35,388 nt of DNA from Aerophototrophica crusticola (GCA_001939945.1 MOEB01000043.1:1-35388); one strand, 5' to 3'. Counted from the first letter of the stretch, positions 1 to 7,334 are shown. Translations and numbers: made by a program. Notes: generated from the letters alone by a model not told the origin.

Positions 1-16
1 CCCGGGACAACCCGGG
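1..16. repeat. short inverted repeat at window edge
   Basis: Arms CCCGGG at 1-6 and 11-16 enclose ACAA. It lies 27 bases past the stop of the membrane-protein gene on the minus strand, so it could form part of its terminator, but no T-run follows before the window ends. Confidence 0.3.
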
Positions 17-42
17 CGGGCGTTTGGTTTTTCCAGGCCCAC

Positions 43-711
43 TCAGCCCTGCCGATCCGGCTTCAGCGCGGCCCAGCTGGCCCGGACCAGGAACAGGGCC
101 CAGAACAGGATGCCGAACTGCTTGCACTGCTCCTCCACCGGCAGGACGAGGTGCAGCTTGTCCTCCAGCACATCGCAAATCGCGGACCCGGCCAGACCGG
201 CGAGGCCCAGGGCCAGCAGCAGCCATTCCCCCCGCAGCGCGTCCCGACGGTAGGCGACCAGCCAGAACCCGGCCCACAGGCCGTAGATGGCCATCACCCG
301 CGCCTCCGACAGGCCGACATGGCGGGCATAGTTCTCATGGAAGGTGAACAGGTCGTCGGCAGCCATGGCCAGGGTCAGCAGGCCGCCAACCAGCAGGAAC
401 CCCGCCAGCCCGTCCCGCCCCACCAGGCCGCGCCGTGCCAAGCCGGCGAAGCTGGCCACCGCCCCCGCCGTCGCCCAGAGCAGCACGCCCAGGAAGGTCA
501 ACATCCCGTAAGAGGGCGGCTGCTTGGCGATGCTGTTCGGGTCGCCGTAAAGGAACCCCGGGAACAGGCCCTGCGCCTCATACAGCCGCATGGCCAGCAG
601 TTGGAACAGGATATTCAGCAGGCCCACCCCCAGGGCCAGGCGGACGGTCCGCCCCATGCCGGGCAGGGCGGGTGCGGGCAGGGGGAGCTTGCTTGCGGTC
701 TCGAAGGCCAT
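43..711 (-). CDS. six-helix integral membrane protein of unknown function
   Basis: I do not recognise this family. The 222-residue product has about six hydrophobic segments, separated by short loops, so it should sit in the inner membrane. Conserved-looking polar residues lie inside or next to helices: DDLFTFHE after the third helix and CDVLEDK after the fifth. Such intramembrane acidic/His groups could bind a metal or take part in catalysis, but that is inference. The start is uncertain: a GTG at 759 and ATGs at 726 and 711 are in frame. The ATG at 711 has the only GGGG-like stretch upstream and leaves a normal short N-terminus. It lies downstream of the di-heme peroxidase gene on the same strand but 120 bases away from it, so co-transcription is possible but not shown. 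Confidence 0.6.
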   Translation of the reverse strand: MAFETASKLPLPAPALPGMGRTVRLALGVGLLNILFQLLAMRLYEAQGLFPGFLYGDPNSIAKQPPSYGMLTFLGVLLWATAGAVASFAGLARRGLVGRDGLAGFLLVGGLLTLAMAADDLFTFHENYARHVGLSEARVMAIYGLWAGFWLVAYRRDALRGEWLLLALGLAGLAGSAICDVLEDKLHLVLPVEEQCKQFGILFWALFLVRASWAALKPDRQG

Positions 712-880
712 GCTGGGCCCCGTCATGGGGTTGACATGGAACCGCAATGTAAGTGTCACAAAATGGCGGAGGCAGAGGGGCGGAATCGTTCAAACCACGA
801 CTTTCCGCCGACCCGCCGCGTGCAGCGGCTTAGCCCGGCTGCCCCTTCGGGCGGCAAAGCGAGGCCGTCGCCCGCCCCGC

Positions 881-2254
881 TCAATGCCCCGGATGGGCGC
901 CCTTGTCCGGGCCGACGGTCACCTTCAGCCGCATGGTCGGGTGGATGTTGCAGACGGCGGTATACTCGCCCGGAGCCTTGAAAGGAACGGAGACGGATTG
1001 GCCCGGGTCCTGGAGGCCGCTGTCATAGTCCATGGATGGCGCGAACACCCGGATGTTGTGGGCGCGGCTGTCGTCGTTGTGGATCACCAGGGTGCCCCCG
1101 GGCTTCAGGGCCACGGATTTGGCGCTGAAGGCCTTGTCCCGCTGGGTCACCTCCACCCGATCCTGGGCCTTGGGACCGTGGTCGTGGCCCTTGGGGGCCG
1201 GCAGGGTCAAGGCAGCCAGCACCGGCGCGGTGTCCTGTGGCCGGTCGCTGTCCAGGGTCTTGAGGAAGGCCAGCAGGTCGGCCTTCTCCTGGGCGGACAG
1301 CACCAGCTTGCGCGGCAGTTCCGGGGCCAGGGTGGGGCGTTCCACCTCGCGGCCGGCATAGTGGTCGATCACCGCCTCCAGCGTCGCTAGTGACCCATCA
1401 TGCATGTAGGGGGCGTGGCGGCCCACCTCCCGCAGGGTGGGGGTCTTCCAGGCGTTCTCCAGCCGCGGCTGGCCCAGCACCCCGCCCCGGCCCGGACCCG
1501 TGCCGGGCAGGCCGATGTCATAGAAGGCGTGGTCGGTGAAGGCCCAACCGCTGTGGCAGGCGGCGCACTGGGCCTTGCCGGTGAACAGGGCGAAGCCGCG
1601 CTTGGCGGCCTCCGGCACCGCCGTCTCGTCCCCCGCGGCCCAGCGGTCGAAGGGCGTCTCCGGGCTGACCAGGGTGCGTTCGAAGGTGGCGAGGGCCTTG
1701 GCGAGGTTGTCCAGGGTCACGCCCGGGGCCTCCGGGAAGGCGGCGGCGAACTGGGCGGGATACTCCGGGTCGGCGGCCAGCTCCGCCGGCAGGGCGGCCA
1801 GATCCTGGGCCATCTCCACCGGGTTGGCGATGGGGCCGGTGGCCTGGGCTTCCAGGCTGGGGGCGCGCCCGTCCCAGAACAGGGTCGGCGCCCAGGCCAG
1901 GTTCCACAGGGTGGGTGTATGGCGGGGCGCCTGCTGGCCCTTTTCCCCCACCGCCAGCACCTTGCCGTCGCCGAAGCCCAGCGACGGGTCGTGGCAACTG
2001 GCGCAGGACATGGTGTCGCCGCCGGACAGGCGGGGGTCGTGGAACAGCCGCTCCCCCAGCTCATGCTTGGCGCGGCTATAGGGGTTGTCGGCCGGGAAGG
2101 GGATGCCCTCGGCGGGCTGGCGGTAGGCGGCGGGGTCGGTGGGGATGGGCGCCTTGGCCACGGGACCCGCAGGCTGGTGCTGGCCGGCCGCGATGCCCGC
2201 CGCGGCCACCACCATCCCGGCCAGCAGGGCCGATCCGATGACGCCTCTCCCCAT
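881..2254 (-). CDS. di-heme cytochrome c peroxidase/MauG-like enzyme fused to an amicyanin-like cupredoxin
   Basis: The 457-residue protein begins with a hydrophobic export signal (about residues 5-24). It has a two-heme peroxidase region with heme-attachment motifs CASCH (84-88) and CAACH (230-234) and the family motif APYMHDGS (281-288). After a His-rich linker (GHDHG, 357-361) comes a single cupredoxin domain (about 368-457) with type-1 copper ligands H399, C435, H438 and M441 in the spacing C-x2-H-x2-M, as in amicyanin. Peroxidases and MauG of this family use H2O2 or high-valent iron in the periplasm and normally take electrons from a separate small cytochrome or blue copper protein; here the likely electron partner is covalently attached (inference). 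It lies 18 bases after the His-rich protein gene, with a GGGGGAG ribosome site in the gap, so the two form an operon. Its physiological substrate cannot be told from sequence. Confidence 0.88.
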   Translation of the reverse strand: MGRGVIGSALLAGMVVAAAGIAAGQHQPAGPVAKAPIPTDPAAYRQPAEGIPFPADNPYSRAKHELGERLFHDPRLSGGDTMSCASCHDPSLGFGDGKVLAVGEKGQQAPRHTPTLWNLAWAPTLFWDGRAPSLEAQATGPIANPVEMAQDLAALPAELAADPEYPAQFAAAFPEAPGVTLDNLAKALATFERTLVSPETPFDRWAAGDETAVPEAAKRGFALFTGKAQCAACHSGWAFTDHAFYDIGLPGTGPGRGGVLGQPRLENAWKTPTLREVGRHAPYMHDGSLATLEAVIDHYAGREVERPTLAPELPRKLVLSAQEKADLLAFLKTLDSDRPQDTAPVLAALTLPAPKGHDHGPKAQDRVEVTQRDKAFSAKSVALKPGGTLVIHNDDSRAHNIRVFAPSMDYDSGLQDPGQSVSVPFKAPGEYTAVCNIHPTMRLKVTVGPDKGAHPGH

Positions 2255-2272
2255 GACTTGGCGCTCCCCCGC

Positions 2273-3091
2273 TTACTTCAGCCGGCTGGCGGCCAGTTCC
2301 AGCCTGGAGACCAGGGCCGCCACCTCGGACGGGTCGGTGGCCTTGCCAGTGCCGGGGACCGGTGTCGGCCAGACTTGGGCCAGGGCGGACAAGGTGGTCG
2401 TGAAGCTTTCCGCCGCCGCGGCGTCCTTGGCCTTCAGGGCCGGGGCGAGGCTGTCGCCCCATTGGCGGGCGACGGTATAGAAGCCGCGGCCGTCCTGGTA
2501 TTCCACCGGGGCGACGATGCGGCCCTGCTCGATGGCGGCGGCATATTCCGCAGCGGCGGTCTTCAGCACGGAGGTCAGCACCGGCAGCAGGAAGGCGGGC
2601 CGGTTGCGGTCCGCCGGCAGGGTGGCCTCGGCCTTGGCGATGGCGGCCTCCGCCGCATCCAGGGCCTGGGACACCTCCGCGGCCGGGGCCTTCGCCTTGG
2701 CCTTGGCGACGGTGGCGTCGAGCTGGGGACGGAAGCCGGCCTTGCGCTTGTCCAGCTCGGCGGCGATGCCGTCATAGATCTCCTCGGACGGGTGCAGGAA
2801 ATGGGGCAGGGCGTCGCTCGCCTTGCCCGCCGCATAGAGTTCCCGCGCGATGGACAGGTGGCCGCGGACCAGGGCCAGGTTGCCGGCCAGCTGCTGGTCG
2901 GCCGACAGGCTGGAGAAGGCGCCGGCCTCCCCGCCCTCACCCCCCTCGCCGCCTTCGCCACCCTCGCCGCCCTGGGCCTGGGTGGCGGCATGGCCATGGC
3001 CGCCGTGGGTTTCCGTCGCCAGGGCCGGGGCCGCGCCCAGGGTCACGGCCAGCCCCACACCCACCCACAGCTTGGTCGTCGTCCGCAGCAT
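2273..3091 (-). CDS. exported His/Gly-Glu-rich protein, partner of the di-heme enzyme
   Basis: This 272-residue protein has a clear signal peptide (residues 1-25, ending ALA). The mature N-terminus is metal-binding in character: HGGHGH at 29-34, then four to five GGE repeats (41-57). The rest is predicted all-helical, Ala-rich and charged. Near residue 97 it carries HFLHPSEEIY (H97, H100, E103, E104), an HxxE-like pattern loosely reminiscent of imelysin/EfeO iron-binding proteins; I cannot assign it to that family from sequence alone. It is first in the operon, preceded by a good ribosome site (GGAGGG, 10 bases before ATG) and by a promoter overlapped by a Fur-like box. Context and composition suggest a periplasmic iron- or copper-handling protein working with the downstream enzyme (inference). 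Confidence 0.75.
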   Translation of the reverse strand: MLRTTTKLWVGVGLAVTLGAAPALATETHGGHGHAATQAQGGEGGEGGEGGEGGEAGAFSSLSADQQLAGNLALVRGHLSIARELYAAGKASDALPHFLHPSEEIYDGIAAELDKRKAGFRPQLDATVAKAKAKAPAAEVSQALDAAEAAIAKAEATLPADRNRPAFLLPVLTSVLKTAAAEYAAAIEQGRIVAPVEYQDGRGFYTVARQWGDSLAPALKAKDAAAAESFTTTLSALAQVWPTPVPGTGKATDPSEVAALVSRLELAASRLK

Positions 3092-3125
3092 CAGAAAACC
3101 CTCCGTCTCGTTGCCCCTCTTCTAA

Positions 3126-3157
3126 TGCGAATTAATCGCAAGCGGAAGGCCCGACAA
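3126..3157 (-). promoter_or_regulatory. promoter with overlapping Fur-like operator
   Basis: Reading the minus strand, TTGTCG (3157-3152), a 17-base spacer and TAATTC (3134-3129) resemble -35 and -10 elements. Overlapping the -10 is TGCGAAT-T-AATCGCA on the plus strand (3126-3140), a 7-1-7 inverted repeat with one mismatched pair, the layout of Fur-type boxes. It ends 35 bases before the ATG of the His-rich protein gene. Iron-dependent repression is the natural prediction. Confidence 0.5.
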
Positions 3158-3191
3158 GACATGGGGGATGCGACAAGGCGCGAGGGCCGAT

Positions 3192-3225
3192 CAGGCCTGT
3201 TTCCAGCTGACTGGAAACAGGCCTG
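3192..3225. repeat. perfect 15-bp inverted repeat
   Basis: Arms at 3192-3206 and 3211-3225 pair perfectly around the loop CTGA. It is one of three perfect palindromes in the 200-bp space between the Fur-box promoter and greB. No T-run follows on either strand, so a simple intrinsic terminator is not obvious. Confidence 0.8.
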
Positions 3226-3272
3226 GCTGTTCGTGTTCCTCAGGTGCCGGCGCCGCATCCGCGGCTTGGCTT

Positions 3273-3292
3273 GCGCGACCATGTGGTCGCGC
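3273..3292. repeat. perfect 9-bp inverted repeat
   Basis: GCGCGACCA at 3273-3281 and TGGTCGCGC at 3284-3292 pair around TG. It is the second of the three palindromes between the Fur-box promoter and greB. Confidence 0.8.
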
Positions 3293-3311
3293 GGCGGCAG
3301 TCGCCGCCGAC

Positions 3312-3338
3312 GCGTGTTTACGGTCACCGTAAACACGC
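3312..3338. repeat. perfect 13-bp inverted repeat directly after greB
   Basis: GCGTGTTTACGGT (3312-3324) and ACCGTAAACACGC (3326-3338) flank one central base. It starts one base after the greB stop codon, so on the minus strand it would fold at the end of the greB message and may stop transcription or protect the 3' end. No U-tract is present. Confidence 0.8.
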
Positions 3339-3339
3339 C

Positions 3340-3843
3340 TCAGCGATAGGTGATTCGCACCACCTCCACCTCGCTCTCGCCGCGCGGCGTGCGCAAGGTG
3401 ACCAGGTCGCCCAGCCGCGCGCCCAGCAGGGCCCGGGCGACGGGCGAGACCCAACTGATCCGGCCGTCCGCGGCATCGGCCTCGTCGATCCCGACGATGC
3501 GGTAGGTGCGCTCCGTCCCGTCCTCCGTCTCCACCGTCACGGTGGCGCCGAACAGGACCTGGCCCCCGTCCTGGCGGGACGGGTCCACGATCTCTGCCGC
3601 CTCCAGCCGGCGGGAGAGGAAGCGGATGCGCTGGTCGATGTCGCGCAGGCGGCCCGCGGCGGCGGCCACGGCCTCCGGCCGCTCCAGGTTGAGCAGCCGG
3701 TCCAGCTCCGCCCTCAGCCGCTCATGCCCGGCGGGGGTGACGTAGTTGCGCCCGCCGGAGCGGAGGATGGCCTCCAACTCCGGATCCGCCAGGGTGCCGC
3801 CGCCGTCATCGGCGTCGTCGTCCTTGACGAAGGCCTTGCTCAT
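3340..3843 (-). CDS. greB: transcription elongation factor GreB
   Basis: The 167-residue product starts MSKAFVKDD, the usual GreB opening. An N-terminal helical coiled-coil hairpin (about residues 30-85, rich in Arg/Leu/Glu) is followed by a C-terminal FKBP-like domain ending VEVVRITYR. Gre factors enter the RNA polymerase secondary channel and stimulate cleavage of backtracked transcripts using acidic residues at the coiled-coil tip. The start is the ATG at 3843, which has GGGAG six to ten bases upstream; a GTG at 3861 is in frame but would put that ribosome site inside the gene. The esterase gene ends only 14 bases upstream, so greB may be read through from it. An acidic stretch (DDDADD) near the N-terminus is slightly longer than usual. 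Confidence 0.88.
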   Translation of the reverse strand: MSKAFVKDDDADDGGGTLADPELEAILRSGGRNYVTPAGHERLRAELDRLLNLERPEAVAAAAGRLRDIDQRIRFLSRRLEAAEIVDPSRQDGGQVLFGATVTVETEDGTERTYRIVGIDEADAADGRISWVSPVARALLGARLGDLVTLRTPRGESEVEVVRITYR

Positions 3844-3857
3844 GCGGCCGCTCCCGT

Positions 3858-5051
3858 TCACGCCTTATGTCTGTGCGACAGGAAGAACGCCGCCATGGCC
3901 CGGCTGGCGTCCGGTCCCGACTTGTCGGTGTAGCTGCCCGCCGGGTCGCCGCCGGCCCAGGCGTGCCCGGCCCCGTGCAGGGTCCAATGCTCATGCACCA
4001 CCCGGCCCTTGCCGTCGCGGTAGAGGGTGCGGGTGAAGGGCTGGCCGGCGGGGGAGCGGCCCTGTTCGCTGGCGGACGCCAGCCCCTTGGCGCTGGCGCC
4101 GGCCTGAGCAAGCACGGCGTCGGCGTTGCTGGGATGGACGGTGCTGTCCCGGTCGCCATGGAAGACGATGGTGGGCACGCCCTTGGCCCGCTTGCCCTTG
4201 GCGCCCTGGCGCATGGCCTGGAAGGCGCTGGGGATGTCACGGGCGGAGCCGCAGGCCAGGCCCGAATGCACGCCCACCGCGGCGAACAGGTCCGGGTAGG
4301 CGGCCCCCATCACCGCCGCAGCCGCCCCGCCGGCGGACAGGCCGGCGACATAGACCCGGGCGGGGTCGGCGCCATGCTCCCGCACCAGGTGCTTGACGAT
4401 GCCGGCCAGGATGCTGGGCTCCCCGCCGTCGCGCTGCTGGTCGGCGGGATTGAACCAGTTCCAACATTTCTGGGCGTTGGCGGATTGCGGCTGGGCCGGG
4501 TAGGCCACCAGGAAGCCATGCTCCTCCGCCACCTTGTTCATGCCGGTGCCGATGGCGAAATCGTCCGGCGACTGGGTGCAGCCGTGCAACATCAGCACCA
4601 AGGGCAGGGGACCCTCCGGCTTCTTGGCGGGGACGTACAGCTTGTAGGAGCGGCTGCCCGCCTCATTGCTGAAGACAAGCTCCTCGAACCGGGCACCTTC
4701 GGGGACGGGTACGGTCCGGCCGTGCTTGCCCGGCATCGTCCAGCCCTTGCCCAAGGCTTGGTTGAGCGTGTCCGCCAAGTTCCCGGACAGGCCGGCCGGC
4801 ATGCCCCGGGGGGTGCGCGCCTTGGGGCGGGGTGGCGGGGCGGGGTCGGCCGTGTGCGCGTCGCCGTAGGAGACGGAGACCGGCTCCAGGTCGATCAGCG
4901 GGCCGGCGTGGGTGGGGGCGGGCTCGGCGCCGGCCGCGACAGGGCCGCCGTTCAGCAGGCGCTGGATCAGGGACGCGGCCTCGGCCAGCCGGCCGGCCTG
5001 GGTCAGTCGCGTGGCCTCGGCCATGCCAGCTTGGAAATCGGGGTTCATCAT
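3858..5051 (-). CDS. PHB depolymerase-family (PhaZ/LpqC type) esterase
   Basis: An alpha/beta-hydrolase of about 397 residues. The lipase box GLSAGG carries the nucleophile Ser (about residue 239), HGDRDSTV supplies the acid (about 300-302) and GAGHAW the His (about 363). The oxyanion-hole region is LMLHGCTQ. The fold begins near residue 125, after a Pro/Ala-rich N-terminal region that is not a signal peptide, so the enzyme looks cytoplasmic or exported by an unusual route. Family members hydrolyse polyhydroxybutyrate or related esters. Start choice is weak: two adjacent ATGs (5051, 5048) and an upstream TTG at 5063 are in frame, none with a strong ribosome site. It lies 27 bases after the ribbon-helix-helix gene and is probably co-transcribed with it. 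Confidence 0.85.
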   Translation of the reverse strand: MMNPDFQAGMAEATRLTQAGRLAEAASLIQRLLNGGPVAAGAEPAPTHAGPLIDLEPVSVSYGDAHTADPAPPPRPKARTPRGMPAGLSGNLADTLNQALGKGWTMPGKHGRTVPVPEGARFEELVFSNEAGSRSYKLYVPAKKPEGPLPLVLMLHGCTQSPDDFAIGTGMNKVAEEHGFLVAYPAQPQSANAQKCWNWFNPADQQRDGGEPSILAGIVKHLVREHGADPARVYVAGLSAGGAAAAVMGAAYPDLFAAVGVHSGLACGSARDIPSAFQAMRQGAKGKRAKGVPTIVFHGDRDSTVHPSNADAVLAQAGASAKGLASASEQGRSPAGQPFTRTLYRDGKGRVVHEHWTLHGAGHAWAGGDPAGSYTDKSGPDASRAMAAFFLSHRHKA

Positions 5052-5078
5052 GGGGACTTTCAAAAGGGGGAAAGGCGG

Positions 5079-5498
5079 TCAGCGCATTCGGTCGGCCAGG
5101 GCGGCCTTGACCTCGGCGCTGGCATGCAGGGCGCCCAGCACGGAAAGGCTGCCGATCACCTGGCGGGCCAGTTCCGGCGTCACGTCCGGGGCGATGCTGG
5201 CAAGGCCCAGCACCTTGATGTGCAGCACCTGGCCGACGTCACGGGCGGCCTCCAGGTCGGCGCGGCTATAGTGGCGCAGGCCCAGCTCCACGCTTTGCCG
5301 GGCCACGGACTGGCGCACCACGTCGGAATGGCGGTCGAGCTGGTTCCGGATGGCCGTGCGGATGAAGTCCGTCCGGTTGGAATAGAACCCTTCCGCGACA
5401 AGCAGGTCCACCTGCCCCAGGTCCACGAAACCCAGGTTTATGGTGATCTTCTCACTGTCGGGGCCCTTGGGCCGGAGGTCTTGCACGTTGCTCGCCAT
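5079..5498 (-). CDS. ribbon-helix-helix (CopG-type) transcriptional regulator
   Basis: 139 residues. Residues about 16-55 fit a ribbon-helix-helix DNA-binding fold: a beta strand (EKITINLGFV), helix A (LGQVDLLVAEG), a turn with NRTDFIR, and helix B. The remaining 80 residues are helical and unlike short antitoxin-type CopG proteins; they may bind a ligand or mediate oligomerisation. It is the first gene of a likely operon with the PHB-depolymerase-type esterase. An inverted repeat sits immediately upstream of its start, which suggests autoregulation and control of the esterase, perhaps in response to polyester storage (inference). The start codon is the ATG at 5498; its ribosome site is poor, which is compatible with repression overlapping the translation start. 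Confidence 0.75.
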   Translation of the reverse strand: MASNVQDLRPKGPDSEKITINLGFVDLGQVDLLVAEGFYSNRTDFIRTAIRNQLDRHSDVVRQSVARQSVELGLRHYSRADLEAARDVGQVLHIKVLGLASIAPDVTPELARQVIGSLSVLGALHASAEVKAALADRMR

Positions 5499-5504
5499 CT
5501 CTGC

Positions 5505-5522
5505 ACCATCTGGCTGGATGGT
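5505..5522. promoter_or_regulatory. candidate operator of the ribbon-helix-helix regulator
   Basis: ACCATC (5505-5510) and GATGGT (5517-5522) form a perfect 6-6-6 inverted repeat, 7 to 24 bases upstream of the regulator's ATG. Position and symmetry suit an autoregulatory site for a dimeric ribbon-helix-helix protein. Confidence 0.4.
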
Positions 5523-5603
5523 AATAGGATGGGGACGGGAGGGTGGGGTGTCAAGGGATGACCCCTGACCCCGTGTGGATTTCCGGGCGTGGGCGCACGG
5601 CGA

Positions 5604-5630
5604 CCCCCTCTCCCCAGTGGGGAGAGGGGG
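5604..5630. repeat. CCCTCTCCCC-type palindromic intergenic repeat
   Basis: CCCCCTCTCCCCA (5604-5616) and its complement (5618-5630) form a nearly continuous palindrome between the regulator gene and the 3' end of the peptide-binding-protein gene. The same CCCTCTCCC core recurs at 7452-7471, so this is likely a dispersed repeat family; it may also end transcription from the binding-protein gene. Confidence 0.7.
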
Positions 5631-5660
5631 CTCGGCGGTTGCCGCAAGGGGACGGTTATC

Positions 5661-7268
5661 TCATTCCACGCTCAGGAATCGGGTCTGGACCACGCCCATG
5701 GGGTTGCCCTTGTAGCCCTTGACCCGGGGACCGACGAGGGTGGTGAAGCTGCCGACCATCAGGGGGACCACGGGCTGCTGTGCCAGCATGTAGGCCTCGG
5801 CCTGGGCCAGCTTGGACAGGCGGATGGCGGGGTCGGTGATGGACTCCGCCTCGTCAACCATGCGGTCGTACTGGGGGTCCTTGAAGCCGGAGAAGTTGCC
5901 CTTGCCGGTGCGGCCGTAGGTCTGCATCAGGAAGGTCAGCGGGTCCGGGTAGTCGCCCAGCCAGGTCAGCAGGGACAGGCCGGGATAGTTCTTCTCCCGC
6001 GAGGTGTTGAGCTGGACCTTCTGCTCCTGGTTCTCCAGCACCGTCTCCACGCCCAGCTTCTGCTTCCACATGGTGGCCACGGCGATGGCGACGCGGCGGC
6101 GGCTCTCCTGGGTGGAATAGAGCAGGTCCACCCGCAGCGGCTTGCCGCCGGGGCCATAGCCGGCCTCCTTCAGCAGCGCCTGCGCCTGCTTGTCCCGCTC
6201 GGCCTGGGCCAGGTTCGCCCAGTCGGGCAAGGGGGCGGTGTAGCCCTTGGGCCCCGGGGCGGTGAAGGTGTAGAGCGGCAGCTCACCGCCCTTGGCCACC
6301 TTGTCGGCCAGCGCCTCCCGGTCGATGGCCAGGGCCAGGGCCTTGCGGAGCTTGGGGTTGGAGGCCCAGGGCTCCTTGGTCATGTTGAAGGCCAGGTACC
6401 AGGTCTGCATGACAGGGTGGAAGGCGATGGACTTGGGCAGGTTCTCCTTCAGCCAGTCCACCTGCGTGCTGGGCGCCAGCACCACCGTGTCCAGCTCGCC
6501 CGCGCGGAAGCGGCGCAGCTCCGTGTCCTGGCTGTCGGACATGTGGTGGTAGACCGTGTCGATCTTCACGTCCTTGGCGCCGTGGAACTGCTCGTTCCGC
6601 ACGAGCTTGACCGATGTCTGGGGCGTGAAGGCCTCCAGCCGGTAGGCGCCGTTGCTGGCGAGCTTGCCGGGTTGCAGGTAGGCGGTGCCGTCCCGCTCCA
6701 CCTGCGCCTTCTGCAACGGGTAGGTGGAGCGGTGCTGGAGCGCCACCAGGAAATAGGCGGCGGGCTTCTCCAGCGTCACCACGAAGGTGCGGGGGTCGGG
6801 GGTGGCCACCCCCAGCTCCGACGGGGGAACCTGGCCCCGGCTGATCTTCTCCCCGTTCTTCACGGGCCAGAGGAAATAGGCGTACTCGGCCGCTGTCTTG
6901 GGGTCCACCAGCCGCCGCCAGGAGAAGGCGAAGTCCTCCGACGTCACCGGCTTGCCGTCGCTCCACTTGGCGTTGGCGCGGAGGTGAAAGGTATAGGTGA
7001 TCCCGTCGGGGGAGACCTCGTACCGCTCGGCCACGCCGGGCACGGGCAGCCCCTCCGGGCCGACGGTGAACAGCCCCTCGAACAGGTCGTAGATGATGCG
7101 GCTCTCCACCGCCGCCGTCGCCAGGTGGGGGTCGATGGTGGCGGGGGCCGGGCCGTTGCCGCGGTTCAGCACCGTCTCCGCCAGGGCGGCAGGCCCCGCC
7201 GCGCCGACGGAGGCCAAGCCCAGGGCCAGGGCGGCTGCCGCCCCCACCAGCAGGTTACGCACGCCCAC
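5661..7268 (-). CDS. oligopeptide ABC transporter periplasmic binding protein (OppA-like, SBP family 5)
   Basis: 535 residues with a signal peptide (about 1-30, ending ALA). The mature protein shows the family-5 solute-binding pattern: LNRGNGPAPATIDPHLA near the N-terminus, YDLFEGL, YEVSPDGITYTFHLR and NAKWSDGKPVTSEDFAFSWRR. Such proteins deliver peptides to an Opp/Dpp-type ABC permease. No permease or ATPase gene is present in the window, so this is an orphan copy that must use a permease encoded elsewhere or act as a chaperone or sensor partner. No lipobox Cys is visible, so it should be soluble in the periplasm. It stands alone between two palindromic CCCTCTCC-type repeats and is probably transcribed by itself. 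Confidence 0.9.
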   Translation of the reverse strand: MGVRNLLVGAAAALALGLASVGAAGPAALAETVLNRGNGPAPATIDPHLATAAVESRIIYDLFEGLFTVGPEGLPVPGVAERYEVSPDGITYTFHLRANAKWSDGKPVTSEDFAFSWRRLVDPKTAAEYAYFLWPVKNGEKISRGQVPPSELGVATPDPRTFVVTLEKPAAYFLVALQHRSTYPLQKAQVERDGTAYLQPGKLASNGAYRLEAFTPQTSVKLVRNEQFHGAKDVKIDTVYHHMSDSQDTELRRFRAGELDTVVLAPSTQVDWLKENLPKSIAFHPVMQTWYLAFNMTKEPWASNPKLRKALALAIDREALADKVAKGGELPLYTFTAPGPKGYTAPLPDWANLAQAERDKQAQALLKEAGYGPGGKPLRVDLLYSTQESRRRVAIAVATMWKQKLGVETVLENQEQKVQLNTSREKNYPGLSLLTWLGDYPDPLTFLMQTYGRTGKGNFSGFKDPQYDRMVDEAESITDPAIRLSKLAQAEAYMLAQQPVVPLMVGSFTTLVGPRVKGYKGNPMGVVQTRFLSVE

Positions 7269-7334
7269 GATGGTTTCCTCCCGCTTGTTTGGCCGACAGG
7301 GGACGGCAGCGGGGGCTTTGCGTCAAGCCCCGTC

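Noticed and set aside
2921-2971. GC-rich repeat units as a CRISPR or satellite array.
   Set aside because: The repeats are nine bases, in frame, inside a coding region and without spacers.
1400-3349. Very long plus-strand frame opposite the di-heme enzyme and His-rich protein genes.
   Set aside because: It is the antisense of two recognisable genes, Gly/Gln/Arg/His-rich with no domain, as expected from GC-rich codon bias. The same holds for long frames at 5589-7496, 9586-11349, 13784-15160, 20528-22246, 25252-27876 and 30494-32626.
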